From the IMG/VR virus record IMGVR_UViG_3300010354_000325, positions 1 to 32,668 of that record: DNA of 32,668 bases. One strand, 5' to 3'. A program made the position numbers and the translations under genes. A model generated the notes under the pieces. That model was not told where the DNA came from. It saw only the letters and a list, made by a program, of their open reading frames with translations, and searched no databases. Below are positions 7,863-18,300 of the stretch, in pieces (the stretch's first letter is position 1; each line of letters starts with the position of its first letter). The stretch is from a virus.

Positions 7863-10070
7863 ATGTCTACGTCAAATTATGTAACACGTCAAACAGGTGA
7901 ATTTGTACAACGAGAATCTACAGAAGGTGCAAGATATGATGCCGGTCCATATATTGGCATTGTCAAGGAAAATCGCGATCCTTTAATGACCGGGCGTTTA
8001 CAAATTTGGATCCCAGAGTTTGGCGGCATAGAAACTGACCCAAAATATTGGCGTACTGTAAATTATGCGAGCCCATTTCTAGGGGCCACTTATCAAGATC
8101 CTTTCGCTCAAGAAGCTCCTAGTGCCACTGCCACAGACAAAAATAGTTTTAAGACAGTTAGGCATACTTATGGAATGTGGTATAATGTGCCTGACTTAGA
8201 AAACTGGGTGCTTTGTACCTTTGTTGGTGGTGATCCTGCACGTGGGTATTGGTTTGCATGTATTCCTAATCAAGTTGGGCATTTCATGGTACCAGGTATC
8301 GCTGCCACAGATAAACTTGCCGAAGTAGAAGATCCTCAACTTAAGAAAATTGTTGAACCTGGCCAACCCTATCCAGTGGTTGAATTTAATGAATACAATA
8401 AATCGGTCAACTGGAGTGACATTGAAACTAATAAAAAACCTGTTCATGAACAACAGTTAAAGATTTTAGTAGAGCAAGGTCTTGATCGTAAACGTTTGAC
8501 TGGAACACGTGGTATAATTACCAGCAGTAGTCAACGTGAAACTCCGGCTGGTGTATTTGGTGTTAGTACTCCTGGAAGGCCAGTTGGTTCATATCCTGAT
8601 CAAAATGCTCCTAGTCTCCAACGTAGAGTTAAAACTAGAAAAGGTGGACATACCTTTGTCATGGATGATGGAGACAAGGATGGTAAAGATAATCTAACTC
8701 GTTGGCGTTCGGCCGGTGGCCATCAAATTCTAATGGATGATAGTGAAAACATCCTCTACATAATTAATGCATCTGGCACAACATATATTGAAATGAGTAA
8801 AGCCGGGCACCTAAATGTTTATTCTAGCAACAGTATAAATTTTAGAACCAAAGCCGAATTCAATATTCATGCCGACAGTAACATGAACATCAATGTAGGT
8901 GGTACATTCAATCTCAATGTAAAAGGGGCTATGAATCTGCAGGCAAGTTCTATAACTGCCAAGGGTGTAAAAGATGTTACTATATACGGCGGTAGTTTAA
9001 AATTAGGCAGCGACGGTAGACTTGATTTATACACATCAGGTGGAGGTAGTTTTACTGCCAGTGGCGGATTAATGATGACTGGTAAAACCATAGGACTAAA
9101 TTCCGGTGCAGGACCAACGGTATCAAAGCCAAGAGATATTTCATTAAAATCTTCAGCTGATACTAAGAAAGAGTCTTCGGGCCAATGGGTAGTTGAAGAA
9201 GGCAAACTCAAGAGCGTGGCCACAATTGTGCCCACACATGAACCCTGGAATAGAAAAGCAGGAACTGCTAGTTCTGCTAGTAATGCAGTTCAAGATACCA
9301 CAAATGACGGTGCAGACTTAGAAAATGATCAAGCACCTGATGCTAGCGAGTACACAGACGCTCCCGAAACCAGCAGCGAAGTTACAAATGAAGATACCGG
9401 GGTAACTACCACAGCCGAAGGTGAACCAACCGTAGAGGGCGATCGTGATCCCGGGCTAGAATCAGCAGCTAAAGAAACAGTTGATGAAAATGATGTAGTT
9501 ACTGAAACTGACATGGTTTCTGATGATGCACCTACTGTGACCGAAAGCATCGGGCGTTTAGAAGCCGACGAAGTCAAGGCTGTTAGTATGCAAATAAGCA
9601 AGACTTATAGTAACTTGAATTTTAATCAAGATGATTTAGTCAAAGGTTCTTTGGGAGCATATGCAGCCGATGCTACTAAACTTGTTGATGCTGGATATCT
9701 AAGTCGCAGCTCTATAGAACAATATGCCAATAACCCTGCTTCGGCCCTGCGTGATTTATCTAGTTGGACTGGTAAAGATGGCATTAAAGGGGCTGCTGAC
9801 TTTTTGTCTAACCCTACTATTCAGACAAATGCAGTTCTTACTAACCTAAACCAAACATACAAAGAGTTAGTGGTCAACGGTGGACTACGTGTTACTGATA
9901 GTCGTTCTACTGTGGGCGGCATGCTGTCGGCTGGGTATGGGCTAGGGGCTGATGTCGCTAAAGCGGCGAGATTAACTGGCAGTGCCGCTACTGATGCTTT
10001 TGGTAATAGTTTTAACAAGTTATATAATACCGGTGCAAGTGCTGTAAAACGTCTGGGTCGTGGTCCATAA
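7863..10070 (+). CDS. gp5: Baseplate central spike protein gp5, without a lysozyme domain
   Basis: Needle-like protein at the tip of the tail tube. It has 735 residues. Residues 20-150 form the gp5/VgrG-type OB-fold domain (GPYIGIVKENRDPLMTGRLQIWIPEFG, then WVLCTFVGGDPARGYWF). Residues about 260-420 are the triple beta-helix needle, seen as GGHTFVMDDG, HQILMDD and short periodic strands (INFRTKAEFNIHAD, MNINVGGTFNLNVKG). T4 gp5 has a muramidase between these parts; here only about 110 residues intervene and no lysozyme motif is present. After the needle come an acidic Asp/Glu/Thr linker (about 470-560) and a helical C-terminal domain (567-735). That domain has GSLGAYAADATKLVDAGYL, DFLSNPTIQTNAVL and GGMLSAGYGLGADVAK, the layout of a tail-associated peptidoglycan hydrolase domain, but no obvious catalytic glutamate. 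OB and needle assignments are firm; the C-terminal call is inference. Confidence 0.85.
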   Translation: MSTSNYVTRQTGEFVQRESTEGARYDAGPYIGIVKENRDPLMTGRLQIWIPEFGGIETDPKYWRTVNYASPFLGATYQDPFAQEAPSATATDKNSFKTVRHTYGMWYNVPDLENWVLCTFVGGDPARGYWFACIPNQVGHFMVPGIAATDKLAEVEDPQLKKIVEPGQPYPVVEFNEYNKSVNWSDIETNKKPVHEQQLKILVEQGLDRKRLTGTRGIITSSSQRETPAGVFGVSTPGRPVGSYPDQNAPSLQRRVKTRKGGHTFVMDDGDKDGKDNLTRWRSAGGHQILMDDSENILYIINASGTTYIEMSKAGHLNVYSSNSINFRTKAEFNIHADSNMNINVGGTFNLNVKGAMNLQASSITAKGVKDVTIYGGSLKLGSDGRLDLYTSGGGSFTASGGLMMTGKTIGLNSGAGPTVSKPRDISLKSSADTKKESSGQWVVEEGKLKSVATIVPTHEPWNRKAGTASSASNAVQDTTNDGADLENDQAPDASEYTDAPETSSEVTNEDTGVTTTAEGEPTVEGDRDPGLESAAKETVDENDVVTETDMVSDDAPTVTESIGRLEADEVKAVSMQISKTYSNLNFNQDDLVKGSLGAYAADATKLVDAGYLSRSSIEQYANNPASALRDLSSWTGKDGIKGAADFLSNPTIQTNAVLTNLNQTYKELVVNGGLRVTDSRSTVGGMLSAGYGLGADVAKAARLTGSAATDAFGNSFNKLYNTGASAVKRLGRGP

Positions 10071-10073
10071 ATA
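10066..10073 (+). promoter_or_regulatory. Late-promoter-like element before gp25 (weak)
   Basis: CATAAATA overlaps the gp5 stop and differs from T4 TATAAATA at one base. It ends only eight bases before the gp25 ATG, so a transcript from it would have almost no leader. That makes it weaker than the elements before gp48 and gp6. Confidence 0.25.
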
Positions 10074-10080
10074 ATATATT

Positions 10081-10473
10081 ATGACAGTCTACCGCGGTCA
10101 CAGCACATATAATCGTGCAAAAAAGTATAAACTAACTGATTTTGAGTTAGCCAAACAGGATCTGTTTAACCATTTTCACATACGTAAAGGTGAAAAGTTA
10201 ATGAATCCAAAATTTGGTACCATAATCTGGGACCTTATATTTGAACCATTTACATTGAATATTAAAGATGCCATATCAGCAGACATCAAAACTATTGTCA
10301 GTTATGATCCTAGATTAGTAGCACAAAATGTCAATATAAGTGATTATGGTGAAGGTATCATGGTAGAAATTGAAGTTGTTTATGTGCCAACTAATCAAGT
10401 GGCCAGTTTGAGTATGAAGTTTGATAGAGAATCTGCACAACGCTCGGGCAACAGAAGTGGCATGGTTTTCTAG
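10081..10473 (+). CDS. gp25: Baseplate wedge protein gp25 (GPW/gp25 family)
   Basis: Small conserved wedge subunit that contacts the sheath start in contractile machines, from T4 to type VI secretion systems. It has 130 residues, matching T4 gp25 (132). Hallmarks are KQDLFNHFHIRKGEKLMNPKFGT followed directly by IIWDLIFEPF (the fold's conserved GT.lw..lFEP segment), then an alpha-beta half with ADIKTIVSYDPR and a closing strand VEIEVVYVPTNQVASLSM. It sits just after gp5 and before gp6, the usual wedge order. No Shine-Dalgarno site is visible. Confidence 0.93.
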   Translation: MTVYRGHSTYNRAKKYKLTDFELAKQDLFNHFHIRKGEKLMNPKFGTIIWDLIFEPFTLNIKDAISADIKTIVSYDPRLVAQNVNISDYGEGIMVEIEVVYVPTNQVASLSMKFDRESAQRSGNRSGMVF

Positions 10474-10474
10474 C

Positions 10475-10482
10475 GATAAATA
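10475..10482 (+). promoter_or_regulatory. Candidate late promoter upstream of gp6
   Basis: GATAAATA, one mismatch from T4 TATAAATA, lies just downstream of the gp25 stop. Its end is 20 bases before the gp6 ATG, nearly the same spacing as the candidate before gp48. The best late-promoter candidate in the window, though AT-rich DNA makes chance hits common. Confidence 0.4.
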
Positions 10483-10501
10483 ATTTAATAGCCAATAAAA
10501 C

Positions 10502-13500
10502 ATGCCAATCACTAGTCGTCAAACTGGATCATTAATAGCAGAAAACTGGACTAAGGTCTATCAGACTTTTAGAGACGCCGACTTCACCTCGTACGATTTC
10601 GAAAGTCTACGCAAGACCATGATTGATTATATCAAGGTCAATTATGCTGAAGAATATAATGATTTTACAGAAAGTTCAGAATTTATTGCATTGGTAGACT
10701 TAATTGCTTACCTAGGGCAAAGTTTAGCTTTCAGAACCGATCTTAATGCTAGAGAAAACTTTATTGACACTGCTGAACGCCGTGATAGCATTTTAAAATT
10801 AGCAAGACTTATTAGTTATAACCCTAAGCGAAATATTCCTGCCTCGGGTTATTTGAAGATTGACAGCATAAGTACCACCGAAACAATATTTGACAGTGAC
10901 GGACTTGACCTAAGTAATCGTATTATAATTTGGAATGACCTTAGCAATACTAATTGGTTTGAGCAATTTGTCAGTGTAGTAAATGCAAGTCTGCTGCAAT
11001 ATCAAACATTTGGTCGTCCGTCTAATGCACAGACTGTTAATAATGTAAGAACAGAAGAATACGGAATTAACTTAATCAACAATATTTTACCTATCTACAG
11101 ATTTGAAGCTTCGGTTAATGGGCTTACCACAAGTTTCGAAGTAGTCAGTGCTACTAGTATAGGTAAGAACTATGTTTATGAACAAAAACCAAACATTAAT
11201 CAACCATTTAATATCTTATATAGAAATGACAGTAATGGCAATGACAGCAATAACACAGGGTTTTTTCTTTACTTTAAACAAGGCGAACTTAATAACTTAG
11301 ACTTTACTATTGATACCGGTGTTCCCAACAAAATAGTTAATATTGATGTAGACAATATCAACAACAGTGACTTATGGTTATACAGTTTAGATCCCTCGGG
11401 ATTTACTGATGAGTTATGGGAGCAGGTAGTAAGCACCAATGTTATCTATAATACAAGCTCATCAAAAAACATTTATCAGGTAAACAGTAGAACAAATGAC
11501 CAAATCAGTCTAGTATTTGGCGACGGGGCTTTTTCTAAAATTCCGCAAGGTAAATTTAGATTATATCATAGAATCAGTAATGGCAATACTTACAAAATCA
11601 CACCAGACGAAATTCGCGGAGTGCAAATAAGTTTTGACTATATCAGTAGAAACAATCGAGTTGAAACAATTACATTTCGTGCCAGTCTCAGATACACAGT
11701 GGCTAATGCCAAAGCAAGAGAGTCAGCTGACGAAATCAAACAACGTGCACCACAGCAATATTATACACAAAATCGCATGATAACCGGGGAGGATTATAAC
11801 ATTCTCCCCTATACAACATTTTCTGATATTAAAAAAGTCAAATCAATCAATAGAATAAGTTCAGGCCTAAGTAGGTATCTTGATACTCTTGATGTCACTG
11901 GCAAATATTCTAGCACCAATATATTTGGCGAGGATGGCGTCTTATACTCTGAGCAATCTCTAGACACCATAGAGTTTAGTTACACTTCACGATTAGAAGT
12001 GCAAAAGTTTATACGTAATGTATTCATTCCTGATGTGATAGATAATAAAGATGTCATGCATTATTATCATGACATAGTTGCCCCACAGGTGCTAATAGAT
12101 TTAACTGTTACAGAAGAGAATATCTTAAAAGATGAGTTATATGAGATTACCGCAGTAGGTAATACAGATTTTATCAAATACGGAGCAGAAACAAACGCAG
12201 TTGGTCACGTGTTTAGAGCTAACAAAGATTCAAAACGCAACATCGAATATACTTTAACCACCAGCGGCAATAATCATGTATTATTAAACGGTCCACTTAC
12301 CAGCTACAATCCTGTTACCGGTCCTTGTAACGGTAACTTTGGATATAGCACTAGTTTTTCTATCAAACAAGGTACCAGTCTTGATTTTACTATTTTCAAT
12401 GCACCGCCTGGAGCTCTGTTTACGATTACTAGAAAATACACCGGTGCCGGTCCCGATCCATGGTCTCCCAACCCTAGTACCACTTCTAATAATATCATAG
12501 GCATAGATGGTAGATATTCAGCTGGCTTAAATTTGTTTACAGCTTCGGGTACCTATGTTTATGAAATAAATTTTATTTCGTACAATGGAAATATATTAGA
12601 TGGTCCTAGAAGAGTATATACACTAACAGTAGAACCAGCTTCATTAACGGAAACTTATACTAACTTTGGTTTAGGTTACGTTGAGCAAGTTACACAGTCG
12701 GGATCTATGCCAAATCCTGACATTAGAGTACGTGCTGGTGAGATCGTATATATTAAAAACCTAAGTTCGCAGCCCATCCATATTAAAACCAGTCCTGTAG
12801 GTGGTTTTTTAAGTAACGTTATAACTGGATCTGTAACCAATAACGGCACTAATTTTGGTACTATAAGTTGGGATACCACAGGTGTAACTCCTGGTGTTTA
12901 TTATTATGTCTCAAGAGACTATACCGGTAAGCCATATACCATTGAAGATTTTGTTACAGAAAGTCGTGGGTCATATTCAGCAGCGGTATATAGAGAACGT
13001 GCTTTAAAAATATTACCTTTATATACCAGTAATAATGAATTCATTTTGCCTAATGGTGATTTACGTTATGGATTTTATCGTAATCCTGATAGGGGCGGTC
13101 TAGCTTATTGGACCACAAACAGTCTTATCAACAATCACAACGTCGAAACATCGGAATTTTATAGAATATTTTTTACAGCAGCAGATGCAGCAGAAACAAC
13201 CTTTAGACATCTTACAAAAAACAAACAATTCTTATCTGGCAATGGTGGTGGATTTTTCTATGATAGACCGACAACTTGGCCAACCAATCATTTGGCTGGT
13301 AATATCATAGTTGAAAGTTTTGGAACCGGCACAGCAACATCTAACTATAAGTGGCATCTCAGTTCAACTGAGACTGGTGTTTCTACTGGTTTTTTCTCAT
13401 ACAATGGCAAACCGGTTTCAATTGGACCAACTGTGCAATCGGATCGCAAAGTTTTAAGTACAGGTGCCTTAGTCAAATTCATACCAGATTATGGTTATCA

Positions 13501-15295
13501 TTTCAACAGCAACTTTAATATGGTACGTGGACCAGTACAAAAATCTGGTGACATCATGGCCAAGTTTGCAGCCATTACTCAGATATTTGGAGATGGCACT
13601 AATAACGGACAAGGTGACTTCTCAAATGGTACCGGGCCGGTTAGAATAAATTTACCTATACCTACAGGGTCTGTAGTTGAATCAATTATTCCGGTATTTA
13701 AGAATAATATTCGTACATTTATTATAGATCAAATAGTTGATAAAATTATGGCCAATGAAAACTTTGGCTTAATCTATAGTTCTAGTGCGATGAACTGGGT
13801 TTTAGTCAATAGTAATTCGTTATCTATTCCAACATCGTGGTGGGTAAAATTTGAATACAATTCTGTACAGAAAAAATATGTGGTTGCTTATAGAAATTTG
13901 AAATATACATTTCATTCACCAAAAGAAACAAACTTTTTCTTCAACCCAGCACTACAAATTTATGACTCGGTCAATAATGAAATTATCAATGACAAAATTA
14001 GAATATTAGATTCTAATGAAAGTTTAGACGACGATTACACTTGGTTTATTGAACGTGAAATCAAACGCATGGATGGTTATGTTGAAAATAAAAGCATCAA
14101 CTTAACCTATGCAGATTCTAATCAAGATGGAGTGCCAGACGTTTATAATTTATTTGAAAAAGTTGTATCATCTACTCCATTTAGGACTTCTTATAACAGC
14201 TTAGGTGCACAACGTGCCGCAGCTAGAGTAAACTATATTTTTAGAAAGAATGTAGGAAGATATCCTAGTCAAGCAGAACTAGATGACTACATAGGTAAAA
14301 TTGTAGCCAAGACTATAACTATTCGAGATGTTGATAATATCAGTATTGCTTTACCAGAAGCAGTCATGTTTAGAGAAGGCAAAATCACAAATCGAGAACT
14401 TGTGTATTTTGAGCTTGTAAAAAATTCAACAACAGGATATGACAGTTATGAATGGTTAGATAACAATCGTGTGATTGATTCTTATCTTACTAGATCAGCT
14501 ATTTTAGTTGACATTAAAAATTATCTAGTCGGGCAAATATTTTTTGCACGTTCCGACAAACAATTTTATCGTTGTATATTAGATGAATTTGGTTCTAAAA
14601 CGGTGACCATGGGTATAAACAGTACTTCGCCCTCGGTCATGCCTAAATATAGATATTTTGTAGGTCGCCAACAGTTAAGATATCAATATAGACATAATAG
14701 TCCTAATACTAATAGAATAGATCCCAACATTAGCAACATTGTTGATATCTATGTTTTAACTGCTGAGTATGAAACTAATTATCGTTTATGGTTAGAAGAT
14801 ACAACAGGTAAAGTTGCTAAACCTGCTGCTTTAACCGATCTAGAACTACAAAACAAGTATGGGTCATTAAATAATTTCAAGGCCATGAGTGACACCATAG
14901 TGATTCAAAGTGCACAATATAAACCCTTGTTTGGCAGCAAAGCCGAAGTTAAATTTCAATCTATCTTCAAAGTTGTTAAAAATCCCGGTGCTAATGTCAC
15001 TGATGCAGAAATTAAAACGTCGGTTATTGCCGCAGTGAATGAATTTTTCTCTACTGAGAATTGGGATTTTGGCGAAACCTTTTATTTTAGTGAGTTAGCA
15101 GCCTATCTACATAAGACGCTAATACCCAATATTGCAGCAGTCATAATTACTAGTAAGAATCTCAATATGACATTTGGCAATCTTTATCAAATCAACAGTG
15201 AGCCCTATGAGTTGTTAATTAGTGCTGCCACAGTTGATGACGTAGAAATTGTAAGTTCGATTACAGCGTTAGAATTACAACCTGCCTCAGTGTAA
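10502..15295 (+). CDS. gp6: Baseplate wedge protein gp6, greatly enlarged by inserted domains
   Basis: Wedge subunit forming the inner baseplate ring. It has 1597 residues against 660 in T4. The N-terminus (YDFESLRKTMIDYIKVNY, then FTESSEFIALVDLIAYLG and DLNARENFIDTAERRDSILKLAR) and the C-terminus (AAVNEFFSTENWDFGETFYFSELAAYLHK) are classic gp6/baseplate-J-like segments. Between them lie extra modules: an Ig-like beta domain (about 615-715); a cupredoxin-like barrel (about 720-820, with VRAGEIVYIKNLSS and VTNNGT) that lacks Cys/His/Met copper ligands; a DUF4214-like segment (about 850-907, YGFYRNPDRGGLAYW); a calcium-loop-like DSNQDGVPD (about 1203-1212); and a second DUF4214-like segment (about 1234-1290, VNYIFRKNVGRYPSQAEL). 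These could project outward as decoration. gp6 identity is strong; the domain names for the inserts are by eye. Confidence 0.9.
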   Translation: MPITSRQTGSLIAENWTKVYQTFRDADFTSYDFESLRKTMIDYIKVNYAEEYNDFTESSEFIALVDLIAYLGQSLAFRTDLNARENFIDTAERRDSILKLARLISYNPKRNIPASGYLKIDSISTTETIFDSDGLDLSNRIIIWNDLSNTNWFEQFVSVVNASLLQYQTFGRPSNAQTVNNVRTEEYGINLINNILPIYRFEASVNGLTTSFEVVSATSIGKNYVYEQKPNINQPFNILYRNDSNGNDSNNTGFFLYFKQGELNNLDFTIDTGVPNKIVNIDVDNINNSDLWLYSLDPSGFTDELWEQVVSTNVIYNTSSSKNIYQVNSRTNDQISLVFGDGAFSKIPQGKFRLYHRISNGNTYKITPDEIRGVQISFDYISRNNRVETITFRASLRYTVANAKARESADEIKQRAPQQYYTQNRMITGEDYNILPYTTFSDIKKVKSINRISSGLSRYLDTLDVTGKYSSTNIFGEDGVLYSEQSLDTIEFSYTSRLEVQKFIRNVFIPDVIDNKDVMHYYHDIVAPQVLIDLTVTEENILKDELYEITAVGNTDFIKYGAETNAVGHVFRANKDSKRNIEYTLTTSGNNHVLLNGPLTSYNPVTGPCNGNFGYSTSFSIKQGTSLDFTIFNAPPGALFTITRKYTGAGPDPWSPNPSTTSNNIIGIDGRYSAGLNLFTASGTYVYEINFISYNGNILDGPRRVYTLTVEPASLTETYTNFGLGYVEQVTQSGSMPNPDIRVRAGEIVYIKNLSSQPIHIKTSPVGGFLSNVITGSVTNNGTNFGTISWDTTGVTPGVYYYVSRDYTGKPYTIEDFVTESRGSYSAAVYRERALKILPLYTSNNEFILPNGDLRYGFYRNPDRGGLAYWTTNSLINNHNVETSEFYRIFFTAADAAETTFRHLTKNKQFLSGNGGGFFYDRPTTWPTNHLAGNIIVESFGTGTATSNYKWHLSSTETGVSTGFFSYNGKPVSIGPTVQSDRKVLSTGALVKFIPDYGYHFNSNFNMVRGPVQKSGDIMAKFAAITQIFGDGTNNGQGDFSNGTGPVRINLPIPTGSVVESIIPVFKNNIRTFIIDQIVDKIMANENFGLIYSSSAMNWVLVNSNSLSIPTSWWVKFEYNSVQKKYVVAYRNLKYTFHSPKETNFFFNPALQIYDSVNNEIINDKIRILDSNESLDDDYTWFIEREIKRMDGYVENKSINLTYADSNQDGVPDVYNLFEKVVSSTPFRTSYNSLGAQRAAARVNYIFRKNVGRYPSQAELDDYIGKIVAKTITIRDVDNISIALPEAVMFREGKITNRELVYFELVKNSTTGYDSYEWLDNNRVIDSYLTRSAILVDIKNYLVGQIFFARSDKQFYRCILDEFGSKTVTMGINSTSPSVMPKYRYFVGRQQLRYQYRHNSPNTNRIDPNISNIVDIYVLTAEYETNYRLWLEDTTGKVAKPAALTDLELQNKYGSLNNFKAMSDTIVIQSAQYKPLFGSKAEVKFQSIFKVVKNPGANVTDAEIKTSVIAAVNEFFSTENWDFGETFYFSELAAYLHKTLIPNIAAVIITSKNLNMTFGNLYQINSEPYELLISAATVDDVEIVSSITALELQPASV

Positions 15296-15305
15296 TGGAT
15301 AGATA

Positions 15306-18300
15306 ATGGCCGTTAGTAGAAAAACTTTAAAATTATTACCTGGCATTTTTCAAACAGATGCGAATCGTAAGTTCCTAGGCAGTACATTAGATCAACTTAT
15401 AAGCGAACCTAATTTTCGTCGCATAAACGGCTATGTCGGAAAAACAATTGGTCCAGGATTTCAAACCACAGATGGTTATGTAGTTGAAAATTCTGCTAGT
15501 AGGCAAAATTATCAATTAGAAGTTGGTCTTGTTGCACGTAACGCTAATGGTCGAGTTGAAAACTTTGCCAATTACCAAGACTTACTAAATCAATTATCCT
15601 ATTATGGTGCAATAACCAATAATCACGATCGCCTCTTTAATAATCAAAGTTATGCTTTTACTCCACCTATAGATCTAGACAAGCTGGTAAATTATAAAAA
15701 CTATTATTGGTTACCAGCTGGGCCAGAAGAAATCCGTATAGGTACGCTACAAGTTTTTCCGGGCACTACTTACAATTTTATAGATCAAACCACTCATTTT
15801 TCAGTTGATGTTGCCGGTACTCAACCGACTCCTCGTTTGATTTTACAACGTGGTGTTACTTATACTTTTAACGCATCGTGTTTTGGTGGAAATTTATTTA
15901 TACAATCTGAGCCAGGTAAATCTGGTACAAAAAAGTATGCTCCTAATGTTTCATCGAGACAAGTTGCCGGAGTCACAAACAATGGCTCAAGTACAATAAC
16001 ATTTACTCCACCTTTAGAAGGTTCACAAGATTTATTACTAAGATACCCTTTAGTTGACCAAGTAGAATATGCATTAGGCACAGGGCAAAGTTTAACAACA
16101 TTAGACAACGCGGTGTGGACATTTGGTATTGGTATGAATAGTAACCTTAATGGTGACCAGTTCTATCCTGATAATACTGAAGTGGTTTTTGTAGCTACCA
16201 ATAATGCCACTAACACCGACTGGGTTGACAGGAATGGACAAGTTATTCCTGTAGATCGCAGAACCGGTGTATTCAAAATGTCGGTGATTAAGTATTCCGG
16301 GCAACCTGCCAGAGTACAATTAGATTTTGTAAGAGCCATATCTAATAATACTCGATTACGTGTTAATCAAGGTGTCAATAAAGGTAAAGAATTTTACAAT
16401 AATGCTGGTTCATATGCTGAATTTAATGGCATAACCGGTGAATCATCCATTTTATTTTATCAGCATAGTGGTAAAAATATCACTGGCGAAATACATATTA
16501 TCGATCGTGCATATCCAACTATTGACGTTAATGCTATACTTGGAGCAGTGACTTATACGACTCCAGATGGTATAACATTTTCAAATGGTATGAAGGTAAC
16601 ATTTGATGATACAATCAATCCTGTACAGTATCGTAATCGAACATTCATTGTAGAGGGTGTTGGTACAGCTATAAAGTTAGTGGAATTATCTACTTTACTT
16701 GCACCAGAGATAACAGAAAACCTAGTACAAACTGCGTTTGAAGTAAAACAATTTGACGTTGGTAAGTACGACGAAACATTTTATGGTTCACGCATACCGG
16801 ATTATATTGTAACAAACAGAGCCAGTTTGGATAAAAACGCTTGGAGTCGTATTAACAGATGGTTTCATAAAGATGTTATTACAGAATCACTGCGTAGAAA
16901 TGGTTATCAAGAAGATCTCAGTGGTTTTGCTAATGCACAGCGTCCCATTATTGAGTTTGATGCAGATTTACAACTATACAAGTCAGGTCGCATATTTGCA
17001 GGATTTGTAAATCATTTTTTTGACTCGTCTAACACCTATGTTGCTCGTGGGCAACAAAGGGTATTTGATGATGCATTAGGAATATTGAATAATTTAAAAT
17101 TTGCCGATTTGTCTGCCTATAACTTGGATCTGAAGCCAGGTGAAACAGCAGTGTTTGGTAATGATAAATCTGTAGCTGTAAGGAAAAAAGTATACTCAAT
17201 CAACCAATTAGATCAAGTTGCTTCAGTTGTTTTTGATGGATTGATAACTGGCACTGTAACAATTGTTGGCAATAAAATTACTGGCACTGGTACAAATTTT
17301 GTAACACAACTTGCCATTGGTACCGATGTATATGCAGCAGATAATGCATATCTAGGACGCATAAGTGAAATAAAAGGTATAAACGAGGCTTTGTTACAAA
17401 ATCCTATTAATTTTGCCTTTGCTAATCGAACAGGTCTTAAGTTTAATCAAGCTAGAATAGTGCTTGCAGCACAAAAAGATTTAACAGATTACGACATAGT
17501 AGTAGGATTTGATGGCACCAATACCGGCAACAGTTTTTACTTGATAGGTAATACTTGGTATCAAGCACAAAGAAAACTTGGTATAAACCAGCCGCCCTTG
17601 TTTGATATTGTAAATGATCGTGGTATAAGTCTAGACACAGCGTACACTGAAAGTTCATTTGCCGGATCTTACATTTTTGGATATAAGCAAACTACAGGAA
17701 TACCAGATCCAGTATTGGGTTTTGCCTTAGACTATTCTGATCCTACAGAACTGTCAGGCGATATCTTATTTAAAAATTACTATGATTCGGATACCTTTGA
17801 ATATAGACCCCAACTGGTATTAGAAAATAGAGTAAAACTTAGTACTAATCTTGGTTTCATTAAAAAAATTACCGGTAGATTTAGCTTTGTTCGAAGCAAT
17901 TGTTATACGCCTGTTGGCGAATTCTCTAGGCAATACCAGCACATTAGAGCCCAGTATGATGCCGTAACAAATTATTTTGAGATAGGTCGTCAACCTCGTG
18001 CCGAAGTAGGCAAAAGACCAACTGTAAAAGTTTTTGTTAATAACAATCAATTACAATTAACATCGTCTACGGTGCCAGAATATCGAACTGAACTAGTTGG
18101 TAATCGTGTAGCATTGGTAATTGATTACAACCTCTTGACCAAGGGCGATAAGATAGACATATTCATCTATGCCGATGGTGCCAGCAGTCTTGGTTATTAT
18201 GAAATCCCGACAAATTTAGAAATTAATCCATTCAATATTGGTGTACAAGAAATTAGTTTTGGACAATACAGAAGTAACCTAAAGAAAATTGGTGAAAATA

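Noticed and set aside
8300-8640. A T4-type lysozyme domain in gp5
   Set aside because: Only about 110 residues separate OB domain and needle, with no muramidase motif.
8867-9235. Minus-strand open frame of 122 codons inside gp5
   Set aside because: It is antisense to the regular beta-helix needle of gp5, whose periodic composition keeps the opposite strand open.
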